From Pseudomonas tensinigenes (GTDB lineage Bacteria; Pseudomonadota; Gammaproteobacteria; Pseudomonadales; Pseudomonadaceae), in the NCBI RefSeq assembly GCF_014268445.2, contig NZ_CP077089.1:1295501-1359500 (forward strand): a stretch of 64,000 nt of DNA, written 5' to 3'. Shown here in pieces: positions 35,920 through 44,292 of the stretch. A model generated the notes under the pieces. That model searched no databases. It was not told the origin of the DNA and saw only the letters and a program-made list of their open reading frames with translations. The stretch's first letter is position 1; every line of letters starts with the position of its first letter. The position numbers and the translations under genes were made by a program.

Positions 35920-36168
35920 CCCTCACCCCAGCCCTCTCCCGGAGGGAGAGGGGGCCGACCGAGGTGTCTTGCGGGGTACATCGACCTGAAAGACCGAGTC
36001 GATTATAGATTCGGCAAAGCGGTTTCAGGTCGAGTCGATTATAGATTCGGCAAAGTGGTTTCAGGTCGAGTCGATTATGGATTCGGCAAAGCAGAATCAG
36101 GTCGGCGTACCTCGCAAGCATCCCACGATCAGTCCCCTCTCCCTTTGGGAGAGGGTTAGGGTGAGGGG
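35920..36168. repeat. MITE-like composite repeat B with internal 36-bp tandem repeats
   Basis: The ends match element A (CCCTCACCCCAGCCCTCTCC and the GAGAGGGTTAGGGTGAGGGG end). The core contains three direct copies of a 36-bp unit beginning GTCGATTATAGATTCGGCAA at 35998, 36034 and 36070. It sits between the DUF559 start and the 3' end of fecA. Confidence 0.88.
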
Positions 36169-36179
36169 CTTTTCAACCC

Positions 36180-38510
36180 TCAGAACGCCACAGAAGTCTG
36201 CACATAAACTGTCCGTGGCTCACCCACATACTTACCCTTGTTGTTGTCATCAAACGAACGTGTGAAGTACTGCGTGTTGAAGATGTTCTTCACGCCTACC
36301 GCCACATTCAAATCCGCCAACTGCGGCCCGAAGTCGTAACCCGCACGGCTGCTGAACAGCATGTACCCCGGGATCTTGCCGGTGCTGCCATCGGCACTTT
36401 CTTTCGAGGTGTTGGCGTTGTCGGCGAACTGATCGCTCTGGAAGCTGCTATCCAGATTCAACTTCCAAGGGCCTTCGGTGTAACCCACGCCAATCGTGCC
36501 TTTGTGTTTCGACGAGAACGGCACGCGATTGCCCTTGTTCGGCCCGTCTTCGCGGATAGTCGCGTCAACATAAGCGTAGCTGGCGTAGACATCGAAACCG
36601 GCGAGCGCAGGGCTCAAGTCATCCAGTGCGTAATTGACGCTGGTCTCGATACCCTGATGACGGGTTTCACCACGGGCGATCACCGAGTCGTTGGTCTGGT
36701 TGCTTTCGTACTGGTTGTCGAAGTTGATCAGGAACGCGCCGATCTCCGCGCGCAACGCGCCATTGTCATAACGCGTGCCGAGTTCCCAGGTGCGCGCCTT
36801 CTCCGGTTTCACTTCACCGCTGGTTACACGGTTGGGCATCTGACTGTACTGCACGCTGCCGAACGAGCCTTCGGTGTTGGCGTACAGGTTCCAGCTGTCG
36901 GTCAGGTGATAGAGCACGTTCAGCGCCGGCAACGCGGTGTTGTAATCGCCCTTGTATTTGACGTTGGTCAGGTTGTTGGTCTGCTGCGACTCGATCATCT
37001 CGTAGCGCACGCCCGGGGTGATTGTCCATTTGCCGATGTCGATGCGGTCGTCGACGAAGAACGCATTGGCTTCGGTGCCGCCACGGGTATCACGGTCATT
37101 GCGGCTGGCGGTGGTCGGGTATTCGTTGCTGATCGGCGTGCGATAGCGCAGTTCGTGGCCAGCCTCGTTGATGTAGCGATAGCCGACGCCGACTTCATGG
37201 CTGGTCGGGCCGAGGTCGAAGCCTTGGGCGAAACGGGTTTCCAGGCCGCGCACCCAGTACTCGCGCGGCGACAGCGAGAGGAACGTGCCCTGATCCAGAT
37301 AACCGCTGCGCAGGGTTTTGGTGAAGAAGGTGTTGGCGGTGAATTCGCGGCGATCTTCCTGATAGCGATAGCCGAAATTGAACATCGTCCGACGGCCCCA
37401 GAACTGGTCTTTCGGTCGTGTCGACTGGTACGGATCGGCGTCGTAATCAGCGACGTTCAAACCGCCGGGCATGTCAGCCTTGCCTTCGTAATACTGGGCC
37501 ATGGCGTTGAAGCTGTTGGCGTCGTCGAGTTGGTATTTGCCCTTGAGGATCAGGTCGTCGATCTCGGTGTCGCTGTGTTCACGCCAGTCGCCGCCGCGCG
37601 TCCCGGAGTAGAGCAACGCGCCGCCGAGACCATTGGCGTTGGTGCCGCCGGCCAGCAGGTTGGCGCTGGTCTTGAAGCCATCGTGGCTCGAAGAAGGGCT
37701 GGTTTCCGTCTGGAAGCCACCCTTGACCGTTGGCTCGTCAGGAATCGCCCGGGTCACGAAGTTGACCACGCCGCCGACGTTCTGCGGGCCGTAACGCACC
37801 GCGCCACCGCCGCGTACCACGTCCACGGCATCCATGTTGCCCATGCTGATCGGCGCGAACGACAACTGTGGTTGACCGTAAGGTGCGAATGGCACCGGGA
37901 TGCCGTCCATCAACACCGTCGAGCGCGCGGCCAGGCGCGGATTCAAACCACGAATGCCGAAGTTCAGCGCCATGTCGTGGCTGCCGGTGCCGTTGTTTTC
38001 CGGGGCATTGACGCCGGGGATACGGTTGAGCACATCACGGGCCTGCGTTGCGCCCTGACGTTCGAACTCTTCGCGACGGATCACATCACGGGCACCGGGA
38101 TGTTCGAAGACGTTGATTTGCGCAGCATCGCCGAGCCAGTCGCCGACGACTTTCGAGGTGTCCAGCTCAAGCGCGGCATCCGCCACCGGTTGCAGGCTGA
38201 ACGCATTGTTGCCTTCGGCGCGCGCTTGCAGACCGGTGCCTTCAAGCAATGCATTCAAACCCTGCTCAGGTGTGTAACTGCCTTCCAGGCCACGGCTTTG
38301 CACACCGCTGGTGACTTGCGAACCAAACGAAATCAGCACGCCCGCTTCACGACCAAACTGGTTCAGGGCATTTTCCAGCGACGACGGCGCGATGTGATAA
38401 GCCTTGGCATCAGCGGCCAGCGCGGCGGGCAGGGCACTGAAACTCAGGCTGGCGCCGAGGACAAGATTGCGCAGGCTGCGAGCCAGTGGCGTGAGGCGGG
38501 TGGGGTGCAT
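36180..38510 (-). CDS. fecA: Ferric citrate TonB-dependent receptor
   Basis: A 776-residue outer-membrane receptor. Signal peptide (cleaved after ALPAALA, about 32), STN signalling domain (about 35-110), plug (about 120-260) and 22-strand barrel ending in TSVAF. Long identical stretches to E. coli FecA are recognisable (VVGDWLGDA, FEHPGARDVIRREEF, PENNGTGSHD, MDGIPVPFAPYGQPQLS, ADMPGGL, LYHLTDSWNLYANTEGSFG). It imports ferric dicitrate and signals through FecR to FecI, whose genes lie upstream. A REP palindrome separates it from fecR. Confidence 0.95.
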   Translation of the reverse strand: MHPTRLTPLARSLRNLVLGASLSFSALPAALAADAKAYHIAPSSLENALNQFGREAGVLISFGSQVTSGVQSRGLEGSYTPEQGLNALLEGTGLQARAEGNNAFSLQPVADAALELDTSKVVGDWLGDAAQINVFEHPGARDVIRREEFERQGATQARDVLNRIPGVNAPENNGTGSHDMALNFGIRGLNPRLAARSTVLMDGIPVPFAPYGQPQLSFAPISMGNMDAVDVVRGGGAVRYGPQNVGGVVNFVTRAIPDEPTVKGGFQTETSPSSSHDGFKTSANLLAGGTNANGLGGALLYSGTRGGDWREHSDTEIDDLILKGKYQLDDANSFNAMAQYYEGKADMPGGLNVADYDADPYQSTRPKDQFWGRRTMFNFGYRYQEDRREFTANTFFTKTLRSGYLDQGTFLSLSPREYWVRGLETRFAQGFDLGPTSHEVGVGYRYINEAGHELRYRTPISNEYPTTASRNDRDTRGGTEANAFFVDDRIDIGKWTITPGVRYEMIESQQTNNLTNVKYKGDYNTALPALNVLYHLTDSWNLYANTEGSFGSVQYSQMPNRVTSGEVKPEKARTWELGTRYDNGALRAEIGAFLINFDNQYESNQTNDSVIARGETRHQGIETSVNYALDDLSPALAGFDVYASYAYVDATIREDGPNKGNRVPFSSKHKGTIGVGYTEGPWKLNLDSSFQSDQFADNANTSKESADGSTGKIPGYMLFSSRAGYDFGPQLADLNVAVGVKNIFNTQYFTRSFDDNNKGKYVGEPRTVYVQTSVAF

Positions 38511-38595
38511 GTGGATGATCCTGAGAAGGTTGAATCAAGGGGGCTTTCCTTCTCTGTCACGCCAGATCTGAAAAACGGCTCATTTATTTTTCAAG

Positions 38596-38695
38596 ATCAA
38601 AAGATCGTCCGATCGCGGCCCGAGCCTTCGGCAGCTCCTACAGGAAGTCGAACTCCATCCAATGTAGGAGCTGCCGAAGGCTGCGATCTTTTGAT
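38596..38695. repeat. REP palindrome pair, type 1, between fecR and fecA
   Basis: The right arm (38664-38695) is intact; the left arm (38596-38642) carries an insertion (GTCCGATCGCGGCCCGAGCC region) that lengthens it. It lies 9 bp after the fecR stop in the direction of transcription, so read-through from fecIR into fecA must cross a long hairpin. Confidence 0.88.
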
Positions 38696-38704
38696 TCTGC
38701 TGCT

Positions 38705-39637
38705 TTAAACCCGCGCTTCGACGCTCACCCAGTAACGGGTAAAGCGCCTCACCTTCACCGGCAAACTGATTTCCAGCAGGTCGAGAATCCGCTCGCTGTC
38801 GTCCAGTGGATACGTCCCGGAGATCAGCAGGTCGGCGACGTTCCTGTCGCAATTGAGCTGGCCGCGACGGTAGCGAGCCAGTTCATCGAGGAAGTCGCCC
38901 AGACGCATATGTGCCGCCACTAGCATGCCGTCGGCCCAGGCGCCGCTGTTGGCGTCCAAAGGCTTGGCTTCGGCGACTGAAGCAGAGGTAAAACTCAACT
39001 GACGCGCGAGCGGCAGCAGCATCGGCGCGCGTCCATTGCTGCCCAGCTCGACCCGGCCTTCAAACAGCGCAACCTGTGTGCGATCGGCAAATTGCCGCAC
39101 ATTGAGGCGTGCGCCGTGAGTTTTCAGAGTGCCTTGGGCCGTGCGCACTTCGAACGGTTGCGCGGCAGTCAGGAGGATTTCGCCTTCGAGCAAGCGGATC
39201 AGTCGCGCCGAGGTGTCGACATCCGCAGCACTGGCGGTGTTGAGTTGCAACTGATCGCCGGCACCGAGTGCCACCTTGCGCCGTTGCCCGATCGGGCTGC
39301 GGTAATCGGCGAACAGCGACGGCAGCGGGGTGTGTTCGCGCATGCCCCAGGTGACAGCCGAACCGGCACCGAGAATCAGCAGCAGTTTCAGCGCCTGACG
39401 ACGGCTGCCGGACTTTGGTCCGTTCAACGCCGCGTGTGCCAGCGGCGAAGACACACCGCGCAAGCGCTGATTGACCCGTTGAATATGTTCCCACGCCCGC
39501 CGATGTTCGCTGTGCGCGTCCAGCCATTGTTGCCAGGCGTGTTGCTGGCGCGGGGAGAGCGTGCCTTGCTGCATTTCCATCAACCAATACACGGCCTGTT
39601 CAGCCACTTGGGAGGAGAAATCCGGCGCGCGGTTCAT
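38705..39637 (-). CDS. fecR: FecR anti-sigma/sigma regulator
   Basis: A 310-residue inner-membrane regulator. The cytoplasmic N-terminal DUF4880-like helix bundle (VAEQAVYWLMEMQQG, QQHAWQQWLDAHSEHRRAWEHI) binds the sigma factor. One transmembrane helix (ALKLLLILGAGSAVTWGM, about 87-104) leads to the periplasmic FecR domain, which contacts the STN domain of FecA. It overlaps fecI by 4 bp and transmits the ferric citrate signal to it. Confidence 0.92.
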   Translation of the reverse strand: MNRAPDFSSQVAEQAVYWLMEMQQGTLSPRQQHAWQQWLDAHSEHRRAWEHIQRVNQRLRGVSSPLAHAALNGPKSGSRRQALKLLLILGAGSAVTWGMREHTPLPSLFADYRSPIGQRRKVALGAGDQLQLNTASAADVDTSARLIRLLEGEILLTAAQPFEVRTAQGTLKTHGARLNVRQFADRTQVALFEGRVELGSNGRAPMLLPLARQLSFTSASVAEAKPLDANSGAWADGMLVAAHMRLGDFLDELARYRRGQLNCDRNVADLLISGTYPLDDSERILDLLEISLPVKVRRFTRYWVSVEARV

Positions 39638-40122
39638 AGGGCGAAGTAGCAGCGCATCGCCGCTTTGTTCAAATGACGTTTGACCGTGGCCACAGAGATG
39701 TCGAGTTCAGCGGCGATCTGTGGATACGTCAGGCCATCGACCTGCGCCAGCAAAAAGGCGCGTTTGACTTGGCGCGGCAAACCATCGAGCAACTCATCCA
39801 GTTCCATCAGGGTTTGCAGGATGATCGCTTTGTCTTCTTCCGACGGCGCGACCATGTCCGGCATCTGCGCCAAGGTGTCGAGGTAAGCGCGTTCGACATC
39901 CTGACGGCGGTAATGATTGAACAGAACGCGCTTGGCCAACGTCGTCAGAAAGGCGCGCGGCTCGATGATCACCGGCGGTTCGCGGGCGGTCAGCACCTTG
40001 ATAAACGTGTCCTGGGCCAGATCCGCCGCGCTGTCCGGGCAGCCGAGTTTGCGCCGCAGCCAGCCAGTCAGCCAACTGTGATGAGCCTGATAGAGCGATT
40101 CGACGGGATGGGCGGACGACAA
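39634..40122 (-). CDS. fecI: ECF sigma factor FecI
   Basis: A 162-residue iron-starvation ECF sigma factor. Region 2 (ESLYQAHHSWLTGWLRRKLG, ADLAQDTFIKVL) and region 4 (LPRQVKRAFLLAQVDGLTYPQIAAELDISVATVKRHLNKA) match FecI. The TTG start at 40122 is preferred because GGAG is 8 nt upstream; a TTG at 40176 without a ribosome site would add 18 residues. A Fur-box sequence lies 113 bp upstream, consistent with repression by iron. Confidence 0.9.
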   Translation of the reverse strand: MSSAHPVESLYQAHHSWLTGWLRRKLGCPDSAADLAQDTFIKVLTAREPPVIIEPRAFLTTLAKRVLFNHYRRQDVERAYLDTLAQMPDMVAPSEEDKAIILQTLMELDELLDGLPRQVKRAFLLAQVDGLTYPQIAAELDISVATVKRHLNKAAMRCYFAL

Positions 40123-40234
40123 CGGTATTACTCCGGGCGCTTGATGGCGCGGTAGAGAGTATGCGTTAGAGAACAAGAACTGTTCGCATTGTAAGGGGCG
40201 AAACGCTAAACCGGCAATCAGATGCTTTTGCGTA

Positions 40235-40256
40235 TGAGAATATTTATCATTAATAT
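40235..40256. promoter_or_regulatory. Fur box between the two divergent iron operons
   Basis: TGAGAATATTTATCATTAAT resembles the GATAATGATAATCATTATC Fur consensus. It is placed between fecI (minus strand) and the DUF3649 gene (plus strand), so one site could repress both. Confidence 0.78.
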
Positions 40257-40312
40257 TGCTCGCCTGTAAGTTCGGCTGATCGGCCGGACGTTTTTCGTTT
40301 CAGGGTCGAAAC

Positions 40313-40618
40313 ATGAAAGGCAAACTCGCCACACTTCCCATGTCCTATCGTCTGGCCGTCACTTCTCGGGTGCTGGCGGCGGTGTTTGGCGGCTATCTCG
40401 TTGCGGCGCTGGCCAGTGTCACCCTGACGCTGTGGCTGCCGTTGAGTCGCGCCGAAGCGGTGGTGACCGGCATGACTATTTCCTTTCTGGTCTATCTGGT
40501 GGCGGTGCTGTGGTGTTTCGCCTGCCGTACGGCGTGGTCAGCCTGGGTCGGTTTGCTGGTGCCGAGCGTGATTCTGGCAACCATCTCCGGCGCAGCACGC
40601 GGATTGGGCCTGGCATGA
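40313..40618 (+). CDS. DUF3649 small membrane protein (iron-associated)
   Basis: A 101-residue inner-membrane protein with three predicted helices (about 20-42, 50-68, 75-97). DUF3649 genes typically precede PepSY and DUF3325 genes in siderophore clusters, as here. Its stop overlaps the PepSY gene start (ATGA). The role in iron release or reduction is inferred from context. Confidence 0.85.
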   Translation: MKGKLATLPMSYRLAVTSRVLAAVFGGYLVAALASVTLTLWLPLSRAEAVVTGMTISFLVYLVAVLWCFACRTAWSAWVGLLVPSVILATISGAARGLGLA

Positions 40619-42201
40619 AAGAGGGCTTTCGTCAGGCGATGGCCTGGCTGCACACCTGGGCCGGACTGCTGTTCGGCTGGTTGCTGTTCGCGATTTTTCT
40701 GACCGGGACGCTGGCCTATTTCAAGGATGAGATCAGCCACTGGATGCAGCCGGAAATCCCCGCGCGATCGGTGACTGCCGAAACCAGCCTGACGCTGGCC
40801 CAGGATTATCTGCAGCAACACGCGGCGGGCGCGTCACGCTGGCTCATCGATTTGCCCGATGCCCGTGATCCCGGCCTGACCGTGCGTTGGCAGCAAGCAC
40901 CGGCAAAACCGGGTGAGCGCGGACGTTTCGAAGCGAAAACCCTTGATGCGCAAACCGGCGCCGAAGTGCAGGGCCGCGACAGCATGGGCGGCGAGTTCTT
41001 TTATCGCTTCCACTTTCAGCTGCAAATGCCTTACCCGTGGGGCCGTTGGCTGTCGACCATCGCCGCGATGGTGATGTTTGTCGCGCTGATCAGCGGGATC
41101 ATCACCCACAAGAAAATCTTCAAGGACTTCTTCACCTTCCGCCCGCGCAAGGGTCAGCGCTCCTGGCTCGACGGGCATAACGCGGTCGGCGTATTGGTGT
41201 TGCCGTTTCACTTGATGATCACTTACAGCAGCCTGGTGATTTTCATGTCGATGGTCATGCCGGCGAGCATCGTCGCGTCGTATGGCAGTGACGTGCGCAC
41301 GTTCTATGACGAAGTTTTCCCCGCTTCGAAGACCCCGGAGCGCGCCGATGTAGCGGCACCGTTGGCGGCCATGGCGCCGCTGTTGAGCAAGGCCAGCGAG
41401 CAATGGTCGGGCGGCCATACGGCGCGTCTGTCGGTGAGCAATCCGGGGGATGCCAATGCCACGGTGGTGCTGTCCCGTGCGGGGGATCGTGTGGTGCATG
41501 ATTTCGGCCGCGCCGTGACCTTCAACGGTGTGACCGGGCAGATGCTCGGCAGCACACCGGAGCAACCGCTGGCGATGGCGGTGGGGGGCGCGTTCTATGG
41601 TTTGCACATGGGCCACTTCGCCGGGCCGCTCTTGCGCTGGCTGTATTTCATCTGTGGGCTGGCCGGCACCGCGATGATCGGCACCGGGCTGGTGATCTGG
41701 CTCGGCAAGCGTCAGCTCAAACACGCCAAGAGCGGCGTGATGCCGTTTGAATTGCGGCTGGTCGAAGTGCTGAACATTGCCAGTATGGCCGGGCTGGTGT
41801 CGGCGGTGGCGGTGTTCTTCCTGGCCAATCGTCTGTTGCCGGTGAGCCTTGCCGGGCGTGCCGATTGGGAGGTGAACGCATTCTTTATTGCCTGGGGCTT
41901 GAGCGTGGCACACGCGATGTTGCGGCCGGGGCGCAAAGCCTGGATTGAACAGCTTGTGCTCGGTGCCGCGCTGTTTGTCGCGGTGCCGCTGATCAATGCG
42001 CTGACCACCCCTTGGAACCTCGGCGTGGCTTTGATGCAGAGCGATTGGGCGTTGGCCGGTTTTGATCTGACCTGCCTCGCCACAGGTCTGTTTCTGGCGT
42101 GGGCCGCATGGAAAATGCAGCGCGCCGGCAGCACCGTCAGCGTTAAAAAGCCACGTCGCGAAACGCCTTGGCCGATCACTCTTGAGCAAGGGGCTAACTG
42201 A
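40615..42201 (+). CDS. PepSY-associated TM protein (ferric-siderophore reductase type)
   Basis: A 528-residue inner-membrane protein. It begins MKEGFRQAMAWLHTWAGLLFGWLLFAIFLTGTLAYFKDEI, the PepSY_TM signature, with several later helices and conserved His residues (LHTWAG, HFQLQMPYPWG, LHMGHFAG) that may bind haem. Relatives reduce ferric siderophores in the periplasm or inner membrane. The ATG at 40615 overlaps the preceding gene by 4 bp, and the stop overlaps the DUF3325 start by one base, giving a tightly coupled operon. Confidence 0.9.
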   Translation: MKEGFRQAMAWLHTWAGLLFGWLLFAIFLTGTLAYFKDEISHWMQPEIPARSVTAETSLTLAQDYLQQHAAGASRWLIDLPDARDPGLTVRWQQAPAKPGERGRFEAKTLDAQTGAEVQGRDSMGGEFFYRFHFQLQMPYPWGRWLSTIAAMVMFVALISGIITHKKIFKDFFTFRPRKGQRSWLDGHNAVGVLVLPFHLMITYSSLVIFMSMVMPASIVASYGSDVRTFYDEVFPASKTPERADVAAPLAAMAPLLSKASEQWSGGHTARLSVSNPGDANATVVLSRAGDRVVHDFGRAVTFNGVTGQMLGSTPEQPLAMAVGGAFYGLHMGHFAGPLLRWLYFICGLAGTAMIGTGLVIWLGKRQLKHAKSGVMPFELRLVEVLNIASMAGLVSAVAVFFLANRLLPVSLAGRADWEVNAFFIAWGLSVAHAMLRPGRKAWIEQLVLGAALFVAVPLINALTTPWNLGVALMQSDWALAGFDLTCLATGLFLAWAAWKMQRAGSTVSVKKPRRETPWPITLEQGAN

Positions 42202-42527
42202 TGCTGCTGGCACTGTTGCTCACATACGCCGGATTCACCGCGTTGTGCCTGTCGATGCCTCGGCACCACGATGAATTGCTCAGCCGCAAGTCTTCCACGC
42301 GTCGCCGTCAGGGCCTGAAACTGGCCGGGTGGTTTTTGTTGGGCTTGTCGCTGTGGGCCGCCGTTTCTGCCAATGGCTGGAGCTTCGGTCTGGTCGACTG
42401 GTTCGCCGTGCTGATGCTCAGCGCCCTGGCGTTGGTATTGCTGCTGCCGTATCGCCCGCGTTTCGCATTGGCACTGGCCGGTGTCAGTCTGCTGGCCAGC
42501 CCGGTCGCCGCATGGGCGCAGTGCTGA
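42201..42527 (+). CDS. DUF3325 small membrane protein
   Basis: A 108-residue membrane protein with three predicted helices (LLALLLTYAGFTALCLSM, LAGWFLLGLSLWAAVSA, WFAVLMLSALALVLLLPY). DUF3325 proteins occur with DUF3649 and PepSY_TM proteins in iron-uptake operons. The start overlaps the PepSY stop by one base, and the sigma-factor gene begins 2 bp after the stop. Confidence 0.85.
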   Translation: MLLALLLTYAGFTALCLSMPRHHDELLSRKSSTRRRQGLKLAGWFLLGLSLWAAVSANGWSFGLVDWFAVLMLSALALVLLLPYRPRFALALAGVSLLASPVAAWAQC

Positions 42528-42528
42528 A

Positions 42529-43095
42529 GTGCTGATCGATCATCCGCCGGAATCGCGCGACGACGAGCCGCGCGGGGCGCGTGCGCATTTTCTTCAGGTG
42601 TTTTTGTCCCAGCGTTCGCAAATGGAAGCGCTGGTGAGCCGGCGCGTCGGTTGCCGGGCGACGGCGGCGGATCTGGTGCAGGATCTGTTTCTGCGTTTCT
42701 GGCGGCGACCGCTGGTGCAGGTCGAAGAACTCAGCACCTATCTTTTGCGCTGCGCCGGCAACATCGCCATCGACCATCTTCGCAGCGAAGGCACGCGCAC
42801 GCGCGTCAACGAGGGTTGGCAACCGGACGCGCCGGACAGCCACGGCAGCGAACCGCAAGCGGCGCTGGAAGCGGGCAATGATCTGAAGCATGTCGAAGCA
42901 GCGTTGCGTGCGTTGCCCGAGCGTACCCGGCAGATCTTTTTGCTCAATCGCATCCACGGCCGCAAGTACGCGGAAATCGCCAAAGCCATGGGCCTGTCAC
43001 AAAGTGCCGTGGAAAAACATATGATGCGCGCCCTCGAGGCCTGCAAGGCCAGCCTGCGCGAACCCGCGCCACGCCTGCCAGGGAAAGCACCGTGA
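42529..43095 (+). CDS. Iron-starvation ECF sigma factor (FiuI/FpvI-like)
   Basis: A 188-residue sigma factor. Region 2 contains ATAADLVQDLFLRFWRR and YLLRCAGNIAIDHLRSE. Region 4 contains LPERTRQIFLLNRIHGRKYAEIAKAMGLSQSAVEKHMMRALEAC. The GTG at 42529 lies 2 bp after the DUF3325 stop; a longer frame from 42481 overlaps that gene and is unlikely. It overlaps the anti-sigma gene by 4 bp. With the downstream receptor it forms a cell-surface signalling set like fiuIRA of P. aeruginosa. Confidence 0.88.
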   Translation: MLIDHPPESRDDEPRGARAHFLQVFLSQRSQMEALVSRRVGCRATAADLVQDLFLRFWRRPLVQVEELSTYLLRCAGNIAIDHLRSEGTRTRVNEGWQPDAPDSHGSEPQAALEAGNDLKHVEAALRALPERTRQIFLLNRIHGRKYAEIAKAMGLSQSAVEKHMMRALEACKASLREPAPRLPGKAP

Positions 43096-44081
43096 AGCCA
43101 TCCGACTCCATCACCCCAACGCCCGCTCAGGAGCAGGCCGCGTTTGCCTGGTTGAGCCTGCTGCATGACCGGCCGAGCGCGGGTGATCAACTGACCTTCA
43201 GCCAATGGCTGCGTGCCGATCCTGCGCATGCCGAGGCGTATGCGCAGGCGCAAGTGCTCTGGGAACTGAGCGAAGGCCCGGCGCGAACGCTGGCCGATGA
43301 AGAGGCTGTGGCGTTGCAGGGCTATCTCGATGCGATGGATCGCCCGCGTCGTCCAGCGCTGTTGCAATGGTCGGGGGCGCTGGCGATGGCGGCGTGTCTG
43401 TTGTTGATGGTCAGCCTCGGCACCGGCTGGCAGCCGCAGCGCTGGATCGATGATCTGGGCGCGGATTACGTTTCAGCGCCGGGGGAAATACGCACCGTGA
43501 CCTTGGCTGATCAATCGCAAGTAACGCTGGATGCTGACAGTGCGATTGCCGTGGATTTCAGCCGTGGCGAGCGGCATGTCCAGTTGCGTCGCGGTGCCGG
43601 ATTTTTCACGGTGACGCACACCGGCGAGCCGTTTGTGGTCGAGGCCGAGAAAGGTCAGGCGCGGGTGCTCGGCACGCAATTCGAAGTGCGACTGCAACCG
43701 CATGGCGCACAGGTGACGGTGTTGTCCGGGCGCGTTGGGGTGACGGCGGATCGTGGTGGTGAACAGCAGATTCTCAGCGCCGGCCAGCAAGTTGCTTATG
43801 CTGAAGGCACGGCAGAAAAACTCCATGCGGTGGACAGTGAGGCGCAGTTGGCCTGGCGTCAGGGCTGGCTGACTTACTACAAGTCGACGCTGGCCGATGT
43901 GGTGGAGGATCTGCGCCGTTACTACCCGGGACGGATTGTGTTGCTCAACGATGAGCTGGCGGCGCGCAAGGTCAGTGGCAGTTTTCCGAGCAAGGATCCG
44001 CAGGCGGTGCTCAGTTCCCTGCAAGGGGTGATGGGGTTTGAGCAGCATCAGGTGTTGGGGCATCTGATAATTTTGCGTTGA
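43092..44081 (+). CDS. FecR-family anti-sigma factor (FiuR-like)
   Basis: A 329-residue inner-membrane regulator. The cytoplasmic N-terminus (EQAAFAWLSLLHDRPSAGDQ, FSQWLRADPAHAEAYAQAQ) is followed by one transmembrane helix (GALAMAACLLLMVSLGTGW, about 95-113) and a periplasmic FecR domain (EIRTVTLADQSQVTLDADS). The GTG start overlaps the sigma gene stop. A type 2 REP palindrome begins 13 bp after its stop, before the receptor gene. Confidence 0.88.
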   Translation: MKPSDSITPTPAQEQAAFAWLSLLHDRPSAGDQLTFSQWLRADPAHAEAYAQAQVLWELSEGPARTLADEEAVALQGYLDAMDRPRRPALLQWSGALAMAACLLLMVSLGTGWQPQRWIDDLGADYVSAPGEIRTVTLADQSQVTLDADSAIAVDFSRGERHVQLRRGAGFFTVTHTGEPFVVEAEKGQARVLGTQFEVRLQPHGAQVTVLSGRVGVTADRGGEQQILSAGQQVAYAEGTAEKLHAVDSEAQLAWRQGWLTYYKSTLADVVEDLRRYYPGRIVLLNDELAARKVSGSFPSKDPQAVLSSLQGVMGFEQHQVLGHLIILR

Positions 44082-44093
44082 GGCTTATGGCCT

Positions 44094-44160
44094 CTTCGCG
44101 AGCAGGCTCGCTCCCACAGGTAACGCATTCCAAAATGTGGGAGCGAGCCTGCTCGCGAAG
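44094..44160. repeat. REP palindrome pair, type 2, between anti-sigma and receptor genes
   Basis: Perfect 24-bp arms (CTTCGCGAGCAGGCTCGCTC, continuing CCAC) at 44094-44117 and 44137-44160. The rest of the gap (44161-44292) must hold the receptor's own promoter, but I cannot define it. Confidence 0.92.
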
Positions 44161-44292
44161 GCGTCGGCCGAAACAACACACCTGCAAAAATATTTTCAGA
44201 TTTGTGGTGAGGTAAACCCGAGCCCAATCCGTGTAGTGACTGAAACTGCGATTCATTCGCATCCGTTGCGTTTCTACACAGGTCATTGAGCA

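Noticed and set aside
38525..38549. FecI-type promoter (GGAAAG-N17-TC) before fecA
   Set aside because: The spacing matches the E. coli fecA pattern, but the start point would fall only a few bases before the ATG and the -10 would overlap the ribosome site.
36504..38708. 734-codon open frame on the plus strand across fecA
   Set aside because: Antisense to a full-length FecA homologue; composition is that of a mirror frame and it runs into the REP.
40834..42213. 459-codon minus-strand frame across the PepSY gene
   Set aside because: Antisense shadow of a clear membrane-protein gene.
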